Source of the DNA: Cenarchaeum symbiont of Oopsacas minuta
GTDB taxonomy: Archaea > Thermoproteota > Nitrososphaeria > Nitrososphaerales > Nitrosopumilaceae
NCBI GenBank assembly: GCA_029948415.1
Contig: JAJIZT010000001.1
Coordinates: 803,475-838,748 of the forward strand
Length of the DNA stretch: 35,274 nt
Direction: 5' to 3'
Part shown: positions 1 through 8,070 of the stretch, piece after piece
How positions within the stretch are numbered: the stretch's first letter is position 1
Layout of the letters: the number at the start of each line of letters is the position of its first letter
Translations under genes and position numbers: made by a program
Notes under the pieces: generated by a model
What the model was told of the DNA's origin: nothing
Database searches by the model: none
The model's input: the letters and a program-made list of their open reading frames with translations, nothing else

Positions 1-650
1 CGAGCAGCTCCTCCGATGTCACGCACGCGTACCTGTCGTGCCCCAGTGGAATTTTTAACCACCGTCTCGGCAAGCTCTATTCTACAAAGTCGTTCAGCAG
101 TAACCTTTGTACCCCATGGAACACGTGATGCAAGACACGAATTTGATGGTCTATCCCATACAATCATACCCAACTCTTTTGCTTCTCTACGCACATCATC
201 TTTGAGAAATTTACATTCTACCAAGGGACTAGATATTCCATTTTCTTTCATGGCGTCTATGCCTGGCCTGTAATCTCCTAAATCATCCATGTTTGTCCCA
301 TCCACGATCGTCTCAATGCCTAATTTGGATGCAAGTAAAACCAATCTACCTGAAAGCTCTGTTCTGCAATGATAACAACGGGTTTTATCATTTATGACAA
401 AATTAGGATTATCTAGCTCATTATATCTGATCATAGTATGTTGTATGCCAATCTCTTTGCATATGGATTTTGCAGAATCCATCTCATCTGCAGATAATGT
501 CTTATAGTCTGCAGTTACTGCCACGGCTGCACTTCCAAGCATTTTATATGCTGCCGCTGCCACTAGAGCACTATCAACACCTCCTGAAACTGATACAATA
601 ACTCTATTGATATTATCAAACCAATCACAAAGATTCTCAAAGTTTGGCAT
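1..650 (-). CDS. larE: LarE, ATP-dependent sulfur transferase for nickel-pincer cofactor (3' end outside window)
   Basis: I translated the minus strand from the ATG at 648-650; the reading frame stays open to the window edge, giving about 216 residues. A PP-loop motif SGGVDS lies at residues 22-27, a TRCYHC segment follows in the middle, and NSCLASR appears near residue 170. In LarE proteins the cysteine of the CLASR motif is the sulfur atom sacrificed to the pyridinium dithiocarboxylate precursor. By family knowledge LarE adenylates the carboxylate and transfers sulfur in synthesis of the nickel-pincer nucleotide used by lactate racemase-type enzymes. The start overlaps the end of larC by 14 bases and has GGTGA close upstream, so the pair is translationally coupled. 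Another PP-loop enzyme is possible but the CLASR motif and larC neighbour argue for LarE. The C-terminus is not visible. Confidence 0.9.
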   Translation of the reverse strand, partial: MPNFENLCDWFDNINRVIVSVSGGVDSALVAAAAYKMLGSAAVAVTADYKTLSADEMDSAKSICKEIGIQHTMIRYNELDNPNFVINDKTRCYHCRTELSGRLVLLASKLGIETIVDGTNMDDLGDYRPGIDAMKENGISSPLVECKFLKDDVRREAKELGMIVWDRPSNSCLASRVPWGTKVTAERLCRIELAETVVKNSTGARQVRVRDIGGAA

Positions 651-1857
651 TTTTTTCACCTATTATTGCACGTAGCATCCGTTCTGTTTTGCCAAATGAT
701 TCTCCTGTATATCTAGAGACTGTACGTATATCATCTGCCTCGATCTTGAATGTATCCTCTGACTCGTTTAATTTCAATCGAATCTCAAACTCTCTACCTT
801 TTACTATAATCTGCATACTCTTCTCTGAACGTTTTGCAGTTATACGATCTTCGGTTCGTGTCCGAACACCCAAAGTTCCAGTCTCTGACATTAAAATCCC
901 TGCAAATTTCAAAACCGAGTCTGTATCACATATTACAGTTACATTGTTGGCAGGGCGTCCTTTTTTTCCAGTTGCCGGAGAAACAGTTACATCTCTAGCT
1001 CCAGAGGCCATCAACTTTTCTATTGCATGACCTAGAATCTCTCCGCTTACATCGTCGATGCATGTCTCTAAAACTGTCACAGAATCTCTTTCATATGAGA
1101 TTACAGTTGAACCTCGAACTAGTTTTAACACGTTTGCAAAATCTTCAAAATCTCTTTCTCCTGCTCCGTATCCTATACTGTCTATCTTCATAGTAGGGTA
1201 AAACTGTAGACATTTTGATACAAGGTTGTTTAGCATGCATGCACCAGTCGGTGTTGTCATTTCAAAGTTGGATCTACTACCAACTAGTTGTATATCCTTG
1301 TTCTTAAAGATCTCTAAAACTGCTGGACCTGGATTTGAGACTGTACCATGTGAAAAAGTCATCATCCCACTTCCAACATTAACAGGCATTGTAACAATAT
1401 TTTCATCATACAACCCAAGACTCTCTAGTGCAGATGCAGTTCCTATAATATCTAAAATGGTATCAAATGCTGCCATCTCATGAAAATGCACTGATTCGGC
1501 AGACTGTCCATGTACATATGATTCTGCTTTGATTAACGTCTGTACACTATTTGATGCAAATTTACATGCTACTTGAGAGAGACCTATAGCATTACATGTC
1601 ATATTTATACACTCGGCTACTTTATTACCAGTATGTAGATTACATTTGTAATCTGTATCTAGTAAAAGTTTCGTTGCAGACATTCCACATTTTTGCACTT
1701 TTACAAATTCTAAATTCCGTATCTTTGTGCCAGCTAAATCTGCACCTATATCTGCACATTTTTTAATTTTTTCAATGTCTGCTCCAATGTCAACCAAAGA
1801 ACATAACAGCATATCTCCTGCAATTCCTGCAATCTGTGGATCTAAAACTAGTACCAT
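637..1857 (-). CDS. larC: LarC, nickel insertion protein for pincer cofactor (DUF111 family)
   Basis: The 406-residue product begins with the family signature around residues 5-17 (DPQIAGIAGDMLL) and carries the second typical block near residues 265-300 (IDDVSGEILGHAIEKLM then KKGRPANN). By family knowledge LarC uses CTP and inserts nickel into the sulfur-bearing nucleotide made by LarB and LarE. In Lactobacillus plantarum the protein is read through a programmed frameshift between larC1 and larC2; here both halves sit in one uninterrupted frame. It precedes larE with a 14-base overlap. A TATA-like box at 1881-1890 lies 23 bases before the ATG, suggesting a leaderless transcript. Neither LarB nor a LarA-type enzyme is in the window. 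Family assignment is firm; the enzyme served by the cofactor is unknown. Confidence 0.92.
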   Translation of the reverse strand: MVLVLDPQIAGIAGDMLLCSLVDIGADIEKIKKCADIGADLAGTKIRNLEFVKVQKCGMSATKLLLDTDYKCNLHTGNKVAECINMTCNAIGLSQVACKFASNSVQTLIKAESYVHGQSAESVHFHEMAAFDTILDIIGTASALESLGLYDENIVTMPVNVGSGMMTFSHGTVSNPGPAVLEIFKNKDIQLVGSRSNFEMTTPTGACMLNNLVSKCLQFYPTMKIDSIGYGAGERDFEDFANVLKLVRGSTVISYERDSVTVLETCIDDVSGEILGHAIEKLMASGARDVTVSPATGKKGRPANNVTVICDTDSVLKFAGILMSETGTLGVRTRTEDRITAKRSEKSMQIIVKGREFEIRLKLNESEDTFKIEADDIRTVSRYTGESFGKTERMLRAIIGEKNAKL

Positions 1858-1880
1858 ACGAATAATGTTGTTGAAAAATG

Positions 1881-1890
1881 TTTATAAAAT
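1881..1890 (-). promoter_or_regulatory. TATA-like box of the larC-larE transcript
   Basis: On the minus strand the bases read ATTTTATAAA, 23 bases before the larC ATG. This spacing fits an archaeal TATA box driving a nearly leaderless mRNA. It is a pattern match only. Confidence 0.5.
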
Positions 1891-1951
1891 TATTGAATGA
1901 TGGACTTTACTATGCATGTATGATGTTTGCAAAGAGAGTTGGCCAAATGTC

Positions 1952-2275
1952 CTAACTTTGCCCTATCTCGCGTATTGCTGTAGAATAGTCGCATTCTGCT
2001 CGTAGACGCATGTACGGTACGAGCCGATAATGTATACTGTATAATCTCTGCTCATCTTTGAACAAGATGCCTTTTTGTACAAGAGAGACTAGTCCTCTAG
2101 ACATCTTTTTGGCCGCATATGTATCACTCTCTCCACATACGCGTGAGCGCATCATTTGGTACTGTTCTAGTGTAAATACTAGGTCGTTTAACTCTAATAC
2201 AAGAGGCCACACTATATACTGCCAAACAAATCGCCGATTTTCAGTCGCTGATGCATATTTGCCCTTTTCGATCAA
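1952..2275 (-). CDS. Small conserved-looking protein of unknown function, possibly winged-helix
   Basis: This frame encodes 107 residues from a TTG at 2273-2275. I do not recognise a family with certainty. The C-terminal half has the rhythm of a winged helix: a helix containing KKMSRGLVSLVQKGIL, then charged residues and a short strand-like stretch RLYSIHYRLVPYMR. That is an inference from pattern. It is transcribed away from the cysteine-cluster gene starting near 2311; a TATA-like stretch read on the minus strand at 2295-2307 lies about 20 bases before the TTG. A shorter product from an internal ATG is possible. The opposite strand also has an open frame here, but it is shorter and less protein-like. 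Confidence 0.55.
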   Translation of the reverse strand: MIEKGKYASATENRRFVWQYIVWPLVLELNDLVFTLEQYQMMRSRVCGESDTYAAKKMSRGLVSLVQKGILFKDEQRLYSIHYRLVPYMRLRAECDYSTAIREIGQS

Positions 2276-2277
2276 TA

Positions 2278-2289
2278 TTTAATATATAT
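2278..2289 (+). promoter_or_regulatory. TATA-like box deciding the start of the cysteine-cluster gene
   Basis: The bases TTTAATATATAT end 21 bases before a TTG at 2311. The spacing suits a leaderless transcript beginning at or near that TTG, and argues against the upstream ATG at 2251, which would lie before the promoter. Confidence 0.45.
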
Positions 2290-2310
2290 CCGAATTTAGT
2301 TATAACTGAA

Positions 2311-3027
2311 TTGCTACCACAAACAAAGATCGATGAGTCCCTTGAGATTCTAGATAAACAGGGATGGGATATGGACACATTGATAAAAGATTTTATGCGT
2401 GGCACACTCTCAGTAATTGATTCTCCAATAGAGGTAAAAGGTGTTGTATTCCATATACCGTATATACGTGCTCATAAAAAATATGTCCTTTGGAAATGTT
2501 TTTGGCCAGATTGTAACAACTGTTGTGAGAGACAGGGGAGGCTTCCACTTACCTCCGATGACTTGGTCACAATCGGATCTGGTCTGAAATATTCAAAAAC
2601 TTCAGAGTTTATAAAAAACGAGACGTTAATTGCAACATGGTCAGAGCCACCTTCTACAGGTCAACGTGAGATCATAATGACATCAGTAAATCTGAAAAGA
2701 AAAGATGATGAGAGATCAGCAGATGATGGCACTCATATAAAATGCAGATTTTTGGATAAAAAAGGATCCTGCAATATACATCCGCACAGACCAGGTGTCT
2801 GTTATCTATACCCGTTTTCAACATGGCTAGTAAACAAATCTGGAAATGCTATAGTGCATGCATCATATCAGATAACAGGTGACTGCCCTGGATTTTATCT
2901 TGCAGATAATCTAGATCAGATGCACGATGAAGGTGTATTTGACGAGTATGCCAAGATCATATACAACTATAACATGAAATCAAATCGTACTGTACGTGAA
3001 GGGTTTGGTTCTACTAGTATGCTCTAG
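2311..3027 (+). CDS. YkgJ-type cysteine-cluster protein
   Basis: The product of about 238 residues has two cysteine groups typical of the YkgJ/CxxCxxCC family: WKCFWPDCNNCCERQG in the first half, then CRFLDKKGSCNIHPHRPGVC in the second, followed by the usual YLYPF. These proteins are thought to bind zinc or an iron-sulfur cluster; no reaction is established. The frame is open from an ATG at 2251, but that would overlap the divergent gene and precede the TATA box at 2278-2289. I therefore prefer TTG 2311; ATG 2371 is a further option. Its stop shares four bases with the stop of the convergent reductase gene (3024-3027). Confidence 0.8.
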   Translation: MLPQTKIDESLEILDKQGWDMDTLIKDFMRGTLSVIDSPIEVKGVVFHIPYIRAHKKYVLWKCFWPDCNNCCERQGRLPLTSDDLVTIGSGLKYSKTSEFIKNETLIATWSEPPSTGQREIIMTSVNLKRKDDERSADDGTHIKCRFLDKKGSCNIHPHRPGVCYLYPFSTWLVNKSGNAIVHASYQITGDCPGFYLADNLDQMHDEGVFDEYAKIIYNYNMKSNRTVREGFGSTSML

Positions 3028-4031
3028 GCTTGTGCAACTTTTGCTAGATGGCGTAATTTTATATCCATTCCAAAACGTTCTTCATGGCGTTTCATATATC
3101 GGAATATTGCGAGCATATTTCCAATCTGTTTTACAGGGTGAAATTGACCGTCTATTTTTTTGCGTACAAAGTCATACACCGTACCATATATGGAAAAGTG
3201 TTTGGCAACTTGTCGTTCATATTCTCGAATATCATCTATATTTTTTATCAAAATGTCTGCGCATTCCATACTTGGTATGATTCCCTCACCTAGCAATGGA
3301 AATACAGTCCCTATAGATTCACCAACTCCGACTATATTGCCATCAGAATACGGCATACAGTTTTCTGGTGTTGCAAGTCGAATGGGTCTACCTACCGTCT
3401 TTATGATCTTACCTCCATATTTATTGAGAAATTTGTTAGTCTCTGTTACGTGGTTTTTGTTGTAATCTCCAGCTCCAATATGTGCAATCTTTTTACCTAG
3501 TGGAAAATACCAAAAATATCCTGACATTCCTTTGAATGCGTGTACGAAAAAATCATCATATGGAACACTCTCTTTATATTCTACTTTGTACTCGTATGTG
3601 GGAAGAAAGAAATCATTTTTTATACGTGGTAGATATGATCTATGAAAGCCAGTACAATCTATGACAAGATCGTACTCATCTACTAGTTCTTTCTTTGCAG
3701 GTGCCTTACCATAGTGTACGGTGCACCCTTGCACAAAATCTTTAATCAACCCTATCTTATCATATGTACATAGACCGTGCAGGGCAATATTGAATTTTTT
3801 TCCAGCACACGATATATGCATAAACTTTCCGTTGTGTATGACATATTTTTCAAAATCAATTCCAGATAGATCGCACATCTGTGTCATGCGATTTTTTGAA
3901 GATCCCCACGCGCATATGGAATCATGCCTCTCTTTCTCCATACGCTCATAACCTACCACTGTATGATTATTCTTTAAACGGGATAAAAGATAGCTTCCAG
4001 CAACCCCAATTCCCATTACGGCGATCTTCAT
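3024..4031 (-). CDS. Geranylgeranyl-reductase-like FAD-dependent oxidoreductase
   Basis: The 335-residue protein starts with a dinucleotide-binding fold: GIGVAG at residues 7-12 after a beta strand, then an acidic/charged segment VGYERMEKER. Near residues 235-260 is GVGESIGTVFPLLGEG, the position of the second FAD-contact motif in the geranylgeranyl reductase family. Such enzymes saturate the isoprenoid chains of archaeal lipids or of other prenylated molecules. It is shorter than typical digeranylgeranylglycerophospholipid reductases (near 400 residues), so the exact substrate is open. A TATA-like AT-rich stretch near 4053-4066 precedes the ATG by about 22 bases, giving it its own promoter after leuS. 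It converges on the cysteine-cluster gene with a four-base overlap. Confidence 0.75.
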   Translation of the reverse strand: MKIAVMGIGVAGSYLLSRLKNNHTVVGYERMEKERHDSICAWGSSKNRMTQMCDLSGIDFEKYVIHNGKFMHISCAGKKFNIALHGLCTYDKIGLIKDFVQGCTVHYGKAPAKKELVDEYDLVIDCTGFHRSYLPRIKNDFFLPTYEYKVEYKESVPYDDFFVHAFKGMSGYFWYFPLGKKIAHIGAGDYNKNHVTETNKFLNKYGGKIIKTVGRPIRLATPENCMPYSDGNIVGVGESIGTVFPLLGEGIIPSMECADILIKNIDDIREYERQVAKHFSIYGTVYDFVRKKIDGQFHPVKQIGNMLAIFRYMKRHEERFGMDIKLRHLAKVAQA

Positions 4032-4075
4032 TGTGCCCCGTATTCTCTAACCTATTAATAAATTAAAACTCGTAA

Positions 4076-6910
4076 TTATTCAACAAGTATTGCAGGTTTT
4101 AATGGCCGCGCGTATTTTGCTTTGCCTTTTGAATCATCCTTGTATGCATCATCTTCGGAGAATATGCGTAGATGCGCACCAAACTGCATCTTTATCAAAT
4201 CTGGAAGTGTATCTGATAGTATCTTCTTTTCGTCTAGCACACCTTTCTCTGCCACATATCGGCGTACCTCTTCTGTCTCAGAGAGTATATCTTTTATTGA
4301 TCTTTGCACATAATCTGGGGATTTTTTGATATTTTGTGTATTTGAATCTAATAGTAATTTTGGCATAATCTGCCCCATATTTGAGGCGCCATCTTGTATC
4401 TCTTGTACGATGCGCCGATAAGAGATGGTTTTTAGGTCTCCTGCAGTATATATGGTAATTATCTTTGGGCTCATCTTTGTCACCTTTAATATCTTTGAGA
4501 TATCTTCTAAAATCCGTTTTAATAGATCTTCAGTAATGTTTGCATCATTGGATATGCTCTCATCAGCTATTGGCCATGAAGATTTTGATGCGCGTGTTGT
4601 ATTACCAAGACGTTCCCACATCTCTTCTGCTGTATGCGGGGTAAATGGAGATAGCATCAACGCTCTAGCAGAATCTATCTTGCCTAGTATTGCAGGTCTT
4701 CCGGTTCTATTACGTGCTGCCATTCTCTTTGCATGCCACTGTATGTCTGAATCTAGACCGTACAATATGATGTGAAGTGCTTCGCGCAGCCTCATCTTTT
4801 TTATGAGTTTTGTAGTATCGGATATTGCCTTGTTTAGCCTCGACAAAAGCCATACGTCTTCTAGTTCCTCACACGGTCCGTCCGATTTTAGGTTATAGTT
4901 TGTGATCAGTGATTCAAGACGACGCGATATGCTGTCAACAGATCCGATGTTAAAGTCAGCATCTTGTAAGAGTTCAGATGAGACTAGAATTGCTGCACGT
5001 ATTGGATCTGCACCGTACTTTTGTATGGCTTGCCGAAGCGGTATGATGTTTCCCATAGATTTTGACATCTTTTTTCCATCCATGAGAACAGAGCCGTTGA
5101 CCACTATCTGCCTTGGCCATCTCTCTTCGTTGTATATTGCAACATGGTTTAAAACAAAGAATGAGAGGTGGTTTGGAACTAGGTCGCGTCCTGAATGTCT
5201 TGAATCCACAGGGTAATAATACTCGAAAGATTCTCTAGCCTCTCTTGCTCCATCACATAATCTATCTAAACTACCCTTTCCCAAAAAAACATAATCACAA
5301 AACTCTGCGGTGATGTCTTTTGGTTTTATCTTTCCAGCGTTTACAAGACGTGATATAGTATAATACGACATGTATATGACAGAGTCTGCTAGGCTCTCTA
5401 TTATCCAGTCTTTGTCCCACGGCAGTGGGGTTCCAAGACCACTCTGACGTGCATATGCCCTCTGATGTAGCCATTTTAATGTGTGGTCAAACTCTGTTTT
5501 AATCTCTGCTGGAAGTATCTGCATGGAACTAAAACATTTTGCTGCTTTTTTCTTCCAACTCTCGTCGCCATAGTTTAGAAACCATTGGTTCTCTAGCATC
5601 TTTATTACACATACTGCACCACACCTACATCTTACTGGATGATTTGTCATCTCAAACATTTTGTCAGCTATATCTTTTTCTACAAGCCATTTATGCACTA
5701 TATCTTTTGCATCAGATGTCTTTGTGTTTACAAATTTGCCAGTATTCTCCATCATCACTCCTCCGTAAAATTCTTTTGCATAGACAATTTTTGTAGACTC
5801 TTCAAGACGTGGATCGTTTTGATCTTTTATGCCATCTTTTTTCACCTGTTCTTGAGCTGGTATGCCATTATATTCTGGCGACTTTATTATTACAATTGGT
5901 TTTATGGCAGCAGCTTTTGTGGCAAACGAATCTTTTCTTGCAGCAAGGTCTGTTAACGCGCAATAGTCAAATGGAGCATGTGCAGGAACAGACATGACTA
6001 TTCCTGTCCCAACATCTGTTTTTACAAAATGCGCAGGAAATATTGGAATCTCTCTTCCTTTATAGTTTGTAGCTACCATCTTGCATATATTGGAACCTAG
6101 AATATCTCCACCTCTCTCTATTTTTTTACCAAGATAGGCAAGTTTTTCCGTACATTCTGGGCTGACGATCCATCTCTTTCCATCTATTGTTACTTTTTCG
6201 TATAATATCTCTGGATTTACCCACAGATTTGTTACTCCAAAGATCGTCTCTGCGCGCAACGTGGCAGCAGGTAAAATATATCCATCACACTCAAATTTTA
6301 TTATGGAATATTCTGTAAAGTCCGGCTCCACATCTCCCATTGTATCGTGTTGTGATACTGGGTTTCCATCCTTTGGGCACCATCCTACAGGATGTGAACC
6401 TTGAACTATGAGGCCTTTCTTCTTGAGCGTATTTGCCTGCCATTCGATAAATTTTTTATATGGCGCATCGATCGTTGTAAATTCTCCCCTCCAATCTATA
6501 GAATACCCCATCTCGTTCATTCCTTGTTTTATCTCGGCGCTAAAGTAATCTGCAATTTTTATTGGCTCTACAAATCCTTCAATAATGTCCTTTGGTACAC
6601 CATACAAACCTTTTAGCACATTTATTATATCGATATCTTGGGCTTGCACTCTCTTTGCCATACCAAGTATCGGAGTTCCAGTATAATGAAATGCCATGGG
6701 GAAGAGTACGTTGTATCCTTTCATGCGCAAGAATCTTGCATGCACATCAGCTGTAGTGTATGTTCTACCATGCCCTACATGTTGTGGAGAATTCGGATAT
6801 GGATACGCTACGGTAATGAATTTTTTCTCTCTACTGTCAGGTTTTGTCTCAAAGTCTCTATCCTTTGACCACCGTTCTTGCCATTTCTTTTCTAGTTTAC
6901 TCCAATCCAT
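4076..6910 (-). CDS. leuS: Leucyl-tRNA synthetase, archaeal type
   Basis: This 944-residue class I synthetase charges tRNA-Leu with leucine in the cytoplasm. The HIGH-type motif is HVGH at residues 44-47 within PYPNSPQHVGHGRTYT. The KMSKS motif is exact at residues 614-618 in MDGKKMSKSMGN. A long CP1 editing insertion lies between them, with GTGIVMSVPAHAPFDY at its end, the hallmark of LeuRS editing domains. Length and the Rossmann-CP1 order match archaeal and eukaryotic cytosolic LeuRS rather than the bacterial form. A TATA-like GTAAAATATC about 25 bases before the ATG overlaps the end of the PEBP gene, so leuS probably has its own promoter. A tRNA-Leu gene lies at 19481-19565. Confidence 0.97.
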   Translation of the reverse strand: MDWSKLEKKWQERWSKDRDFETKPDSREKKFITVAYPYPNSPQHVGHGRTYTTADVHARFLRMKGYNVLFPMAFHYTGTPILGMAKRVQAQDIDIINVLKGLYGVPKDIIEGFVEPIKIADYFSAEIKQGMNEMGYSIDWRGEFTTIDAPYKKFIEWQANTLKKKGLIVQGSHPVGWCPKDGNPVSQHDTMGDVEPDFTEYSIIKFECDGYILPAATLRAETIFGVTNLWVNPEILYEKVTIDGKRWIVSPECTEKLAYLGKKIERGGDILGSNICKMVATNYKGREIPIFPAHFVKTDVGTGIVMSVPAHAPFDYCALTDLAARKDSFATKAAAIKPIVIIKSPEYNGIPAQEQVKKDGIKDQNDPRLEESTKIVYAKEFYGGVMMENTGKFVNTKTSDAKDIVHKWLVEKDIADKMFEMTNHPVRCRCGAVCVIKMLENQWFLNYGDESWKKKAAKCFSSMQILPAEIKTEFDHTLKWLHQRAYARQSGLGTPLPWDKDWIIESLADSVIYMSYYTISRLVNAGKIKPKDITAEFCDYVFLGKGSLDRLCDGAREARESFEYYYPVDSRHSGRDLVPNHLSFFVLNHVAIYNEERWPRQIVVNGSVLMDGKKMSKSMGNIIPLRQAIQKYGADPIRAAILVSSELLQDADFNIGSVDSISRRLESLITNYNLKSDGPCEELEDVWLLSRLNKAISDTTKLIKKMRLREALHIILYGLDSDIQWHAKRMAARNRTGRPAILGKIDSARALMLSPFTPHTAEEMWERLGNTTRASKSSWPIADESISNDANITEDLLKRILEDISKILKVTKMSPKIITIYTAGDLKTISYRRIVQEIQDGASNMGQIMPKLLLDSNTQNIKKSPDYVQRSIKDILSETEEVRRYVAEKGVLDEKKILSDTLPDLIKMQFGAHLRIFSEDDAYKDDSKGKAKYARPLKPAILVE

Positions 6911-6937
6911 ACAAACAAGTCCAAATGTACTGATATT

Positions 6938-7402
6938 TTACTGCTGAGAATCAGGAAGATACGTTCCTACAAGTTTTGTCTCTTCTAGTATATGTCCATT
7001 CATTGCTGTCTTTAGTGCTCTAACATCAGCACCCCTCTCTAGATCAAGATCGGCATCCAATGCATACAGAGCAAAGACGTATGTGTGTCTACCGTCGGGC
7101 GGTGCAGGGCCGCCGTATTTTACACTGTTAAAATCCGTCTTGCCTTCTAAACATTCTCTTGGAATTGAGGATTCTGCAATCTCTCTAATAGTTGGATGAA
7201 TGTTCCATACAAGCCAATGAGTCCAAACTTTACCGACTGCTTTTTTTGCATCAGGATCGTCCATTATCAGAGCTAGAGATTTACACTTTACTGGAACTTT
7301 GGATATAGATAATGGTGGACTTGCGTTCTCATTTTTATAACCATATTTTTTTGGAATCTCTCCACCTTGATCAAACGCTGAACTAGTAAGTGAGAGTGAC
7401 AT
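6938..7402 (-). CDS. PEBP / YbhB-YbcL (Raf kinase inhibitor-like) family protein
   Basis: The 154-residue product shows the PEBP family signatures: DPDAKKAVGKVWTHWLVWNI in the centre, then YGGPAPPDGRHTYVFALYAL, which builds the anion-binding pocket. The biochemical role of prokaryotic members is not settled. The frame extends upstream to 7579, but the extension is low-complexity, and the family fold begins at MSLSLTSSAFDQGGEIP. A TATA-like box at 7420-7431 sits inside the extension, 17 bases before the ATG at 7400-7402, so I place the start there. The remaining sequence to 7689 is AT-rich and shows no gene. Confidence 0.88.
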   Translation of the reverse strand: MSLSLTSSAFDQGGEIPKKYGYKNENASPPLSISKVPVKCKSLALIMDDPDAKKAVGKVWTHWLVWNIHPTIREIAESSIPRECLEGKTDFNSVKYGGPAPPDGRHTYVFALYALDADLDLERGADVRALKTAMNGHILEETKLVGTYLPDSQQ

Positions 7403-7419
7403 GTGTAGAGGCTCTAGTG

Positions 7420-7431
7420 TATAAAAATAAA
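7420..7431 (-). promoter_or_regulatory. TATA-like box of the PEBP-family gene
   Basis: On the minus strand the bases read TTTATTTTTATA, 17 bases before the ATG at 7402. It supports the shorter start of the gene. The spacing is slightly tight for an archaeal box. Confidence 0.4.
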
Positions 7432-7689
7432 TCTTTGCTAAATAGATTTTGTAAACTTGTCTAAACCTATGCTTTGACTCTAGTAAATCTCGGAGCGTTT
7501 CCAAGATCTTCAATCTAGCGTTAAATTGGGGATCTTTTGACCAAATATTTGAAAAATTAGTCACTAATAATAGAATCATCTTTTGACTTTAATCCAAAGA
7601 AGATTCCACATCTAACCAAAATCATACACCAATGATCCCACAGAATCTCAAATAACAAACACAAAAAAAAGTAATGCAAACTAGTATTG

Positions 7690-8070
7690 TTATGATTCTA
7701 TCACTATACGGTCGTTGTGCACGGACATGATAGAGCCTCCATATTTTTTTATTTCAGACTTTAATTTCTTATCGAGCGTAGCTACCACTCCACCATGTTT
7801 TGAGATATATTTTACAAGTGCACTATCTGCTCTCTGTTTACCTATCTTTATCTCTGGCATTTTTTTTGCTCTCTCCAAAGCTGCAGATGCTGCCAAACTC
7901 TTATTTGAATCCATTGAGAGTCCTACAAGTTCTCGCAAGACTACATCTGGTACAAGAAATCTTACAGGCCCAATCTCTGTATCAAGTGCGTCTATGTTTT
8001 TTATTTGATAGCATGCCATGTGCATCATAAAACTTGTATCACACAGTATATCAGGCAACCGTACCTGCAC
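7690..8070 (-). CDS. PIN-domain RNase-like protein of the aIF2 gamma cluster (Fcf1/Utp24-like)
   Basis: The 126-residue protein is a single PIN domain. Acidic residues expected to bind metal are D11 (ILCDTSFMM), E47 (VVLRELVG), D82 (RADSALVKY) and D100 (VATLDKKLK). It resembles archaeal PIN proteins related to eukaryotic Fcf1/Utp24, which act in rRNA processing; the function here is inferred from family and location. It starts with GTG at 8068-8070, inside the end of the aIF2 gamma gene, overlapping by 20 bases. In many archaea a PIN gene follows aIF2 gamma in a ribosomal operon, so this is not a toxin of a VapBC pair: no antitoxin gene adjoins it. Confidence 0.82.
   Translation of the reverse strand: MQVRLPDILCDTSFMMHMACYQIKNIDALDTEIGPVRFLVPDVVLRELVGLSMDSNKSLAASAALERAKKMPEIKIGKQRADSALVKYISKHGGVVATLDKKLKSEIKKYGGSIMSVHNDRIVIES

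Noticed and set aside
3084-3293. Small plus-strand frames opposite the reductase gene
   Set aside because: They overlap the flavoprotein gene on the other strand and have no start signals or recognisable motifs.
7403-7579. N-terminal extension of the PEBP-family frame
   Set aside because: It contains the probable TATA box and lies before the conserved start of the PEBP fold.
7690-8070. VapC toxin of a toxin-antitoxin pair
   Set aside because: No antitoxin gene is adjacent, and the position after aIF2 gamma is a conserved housekeeping context.
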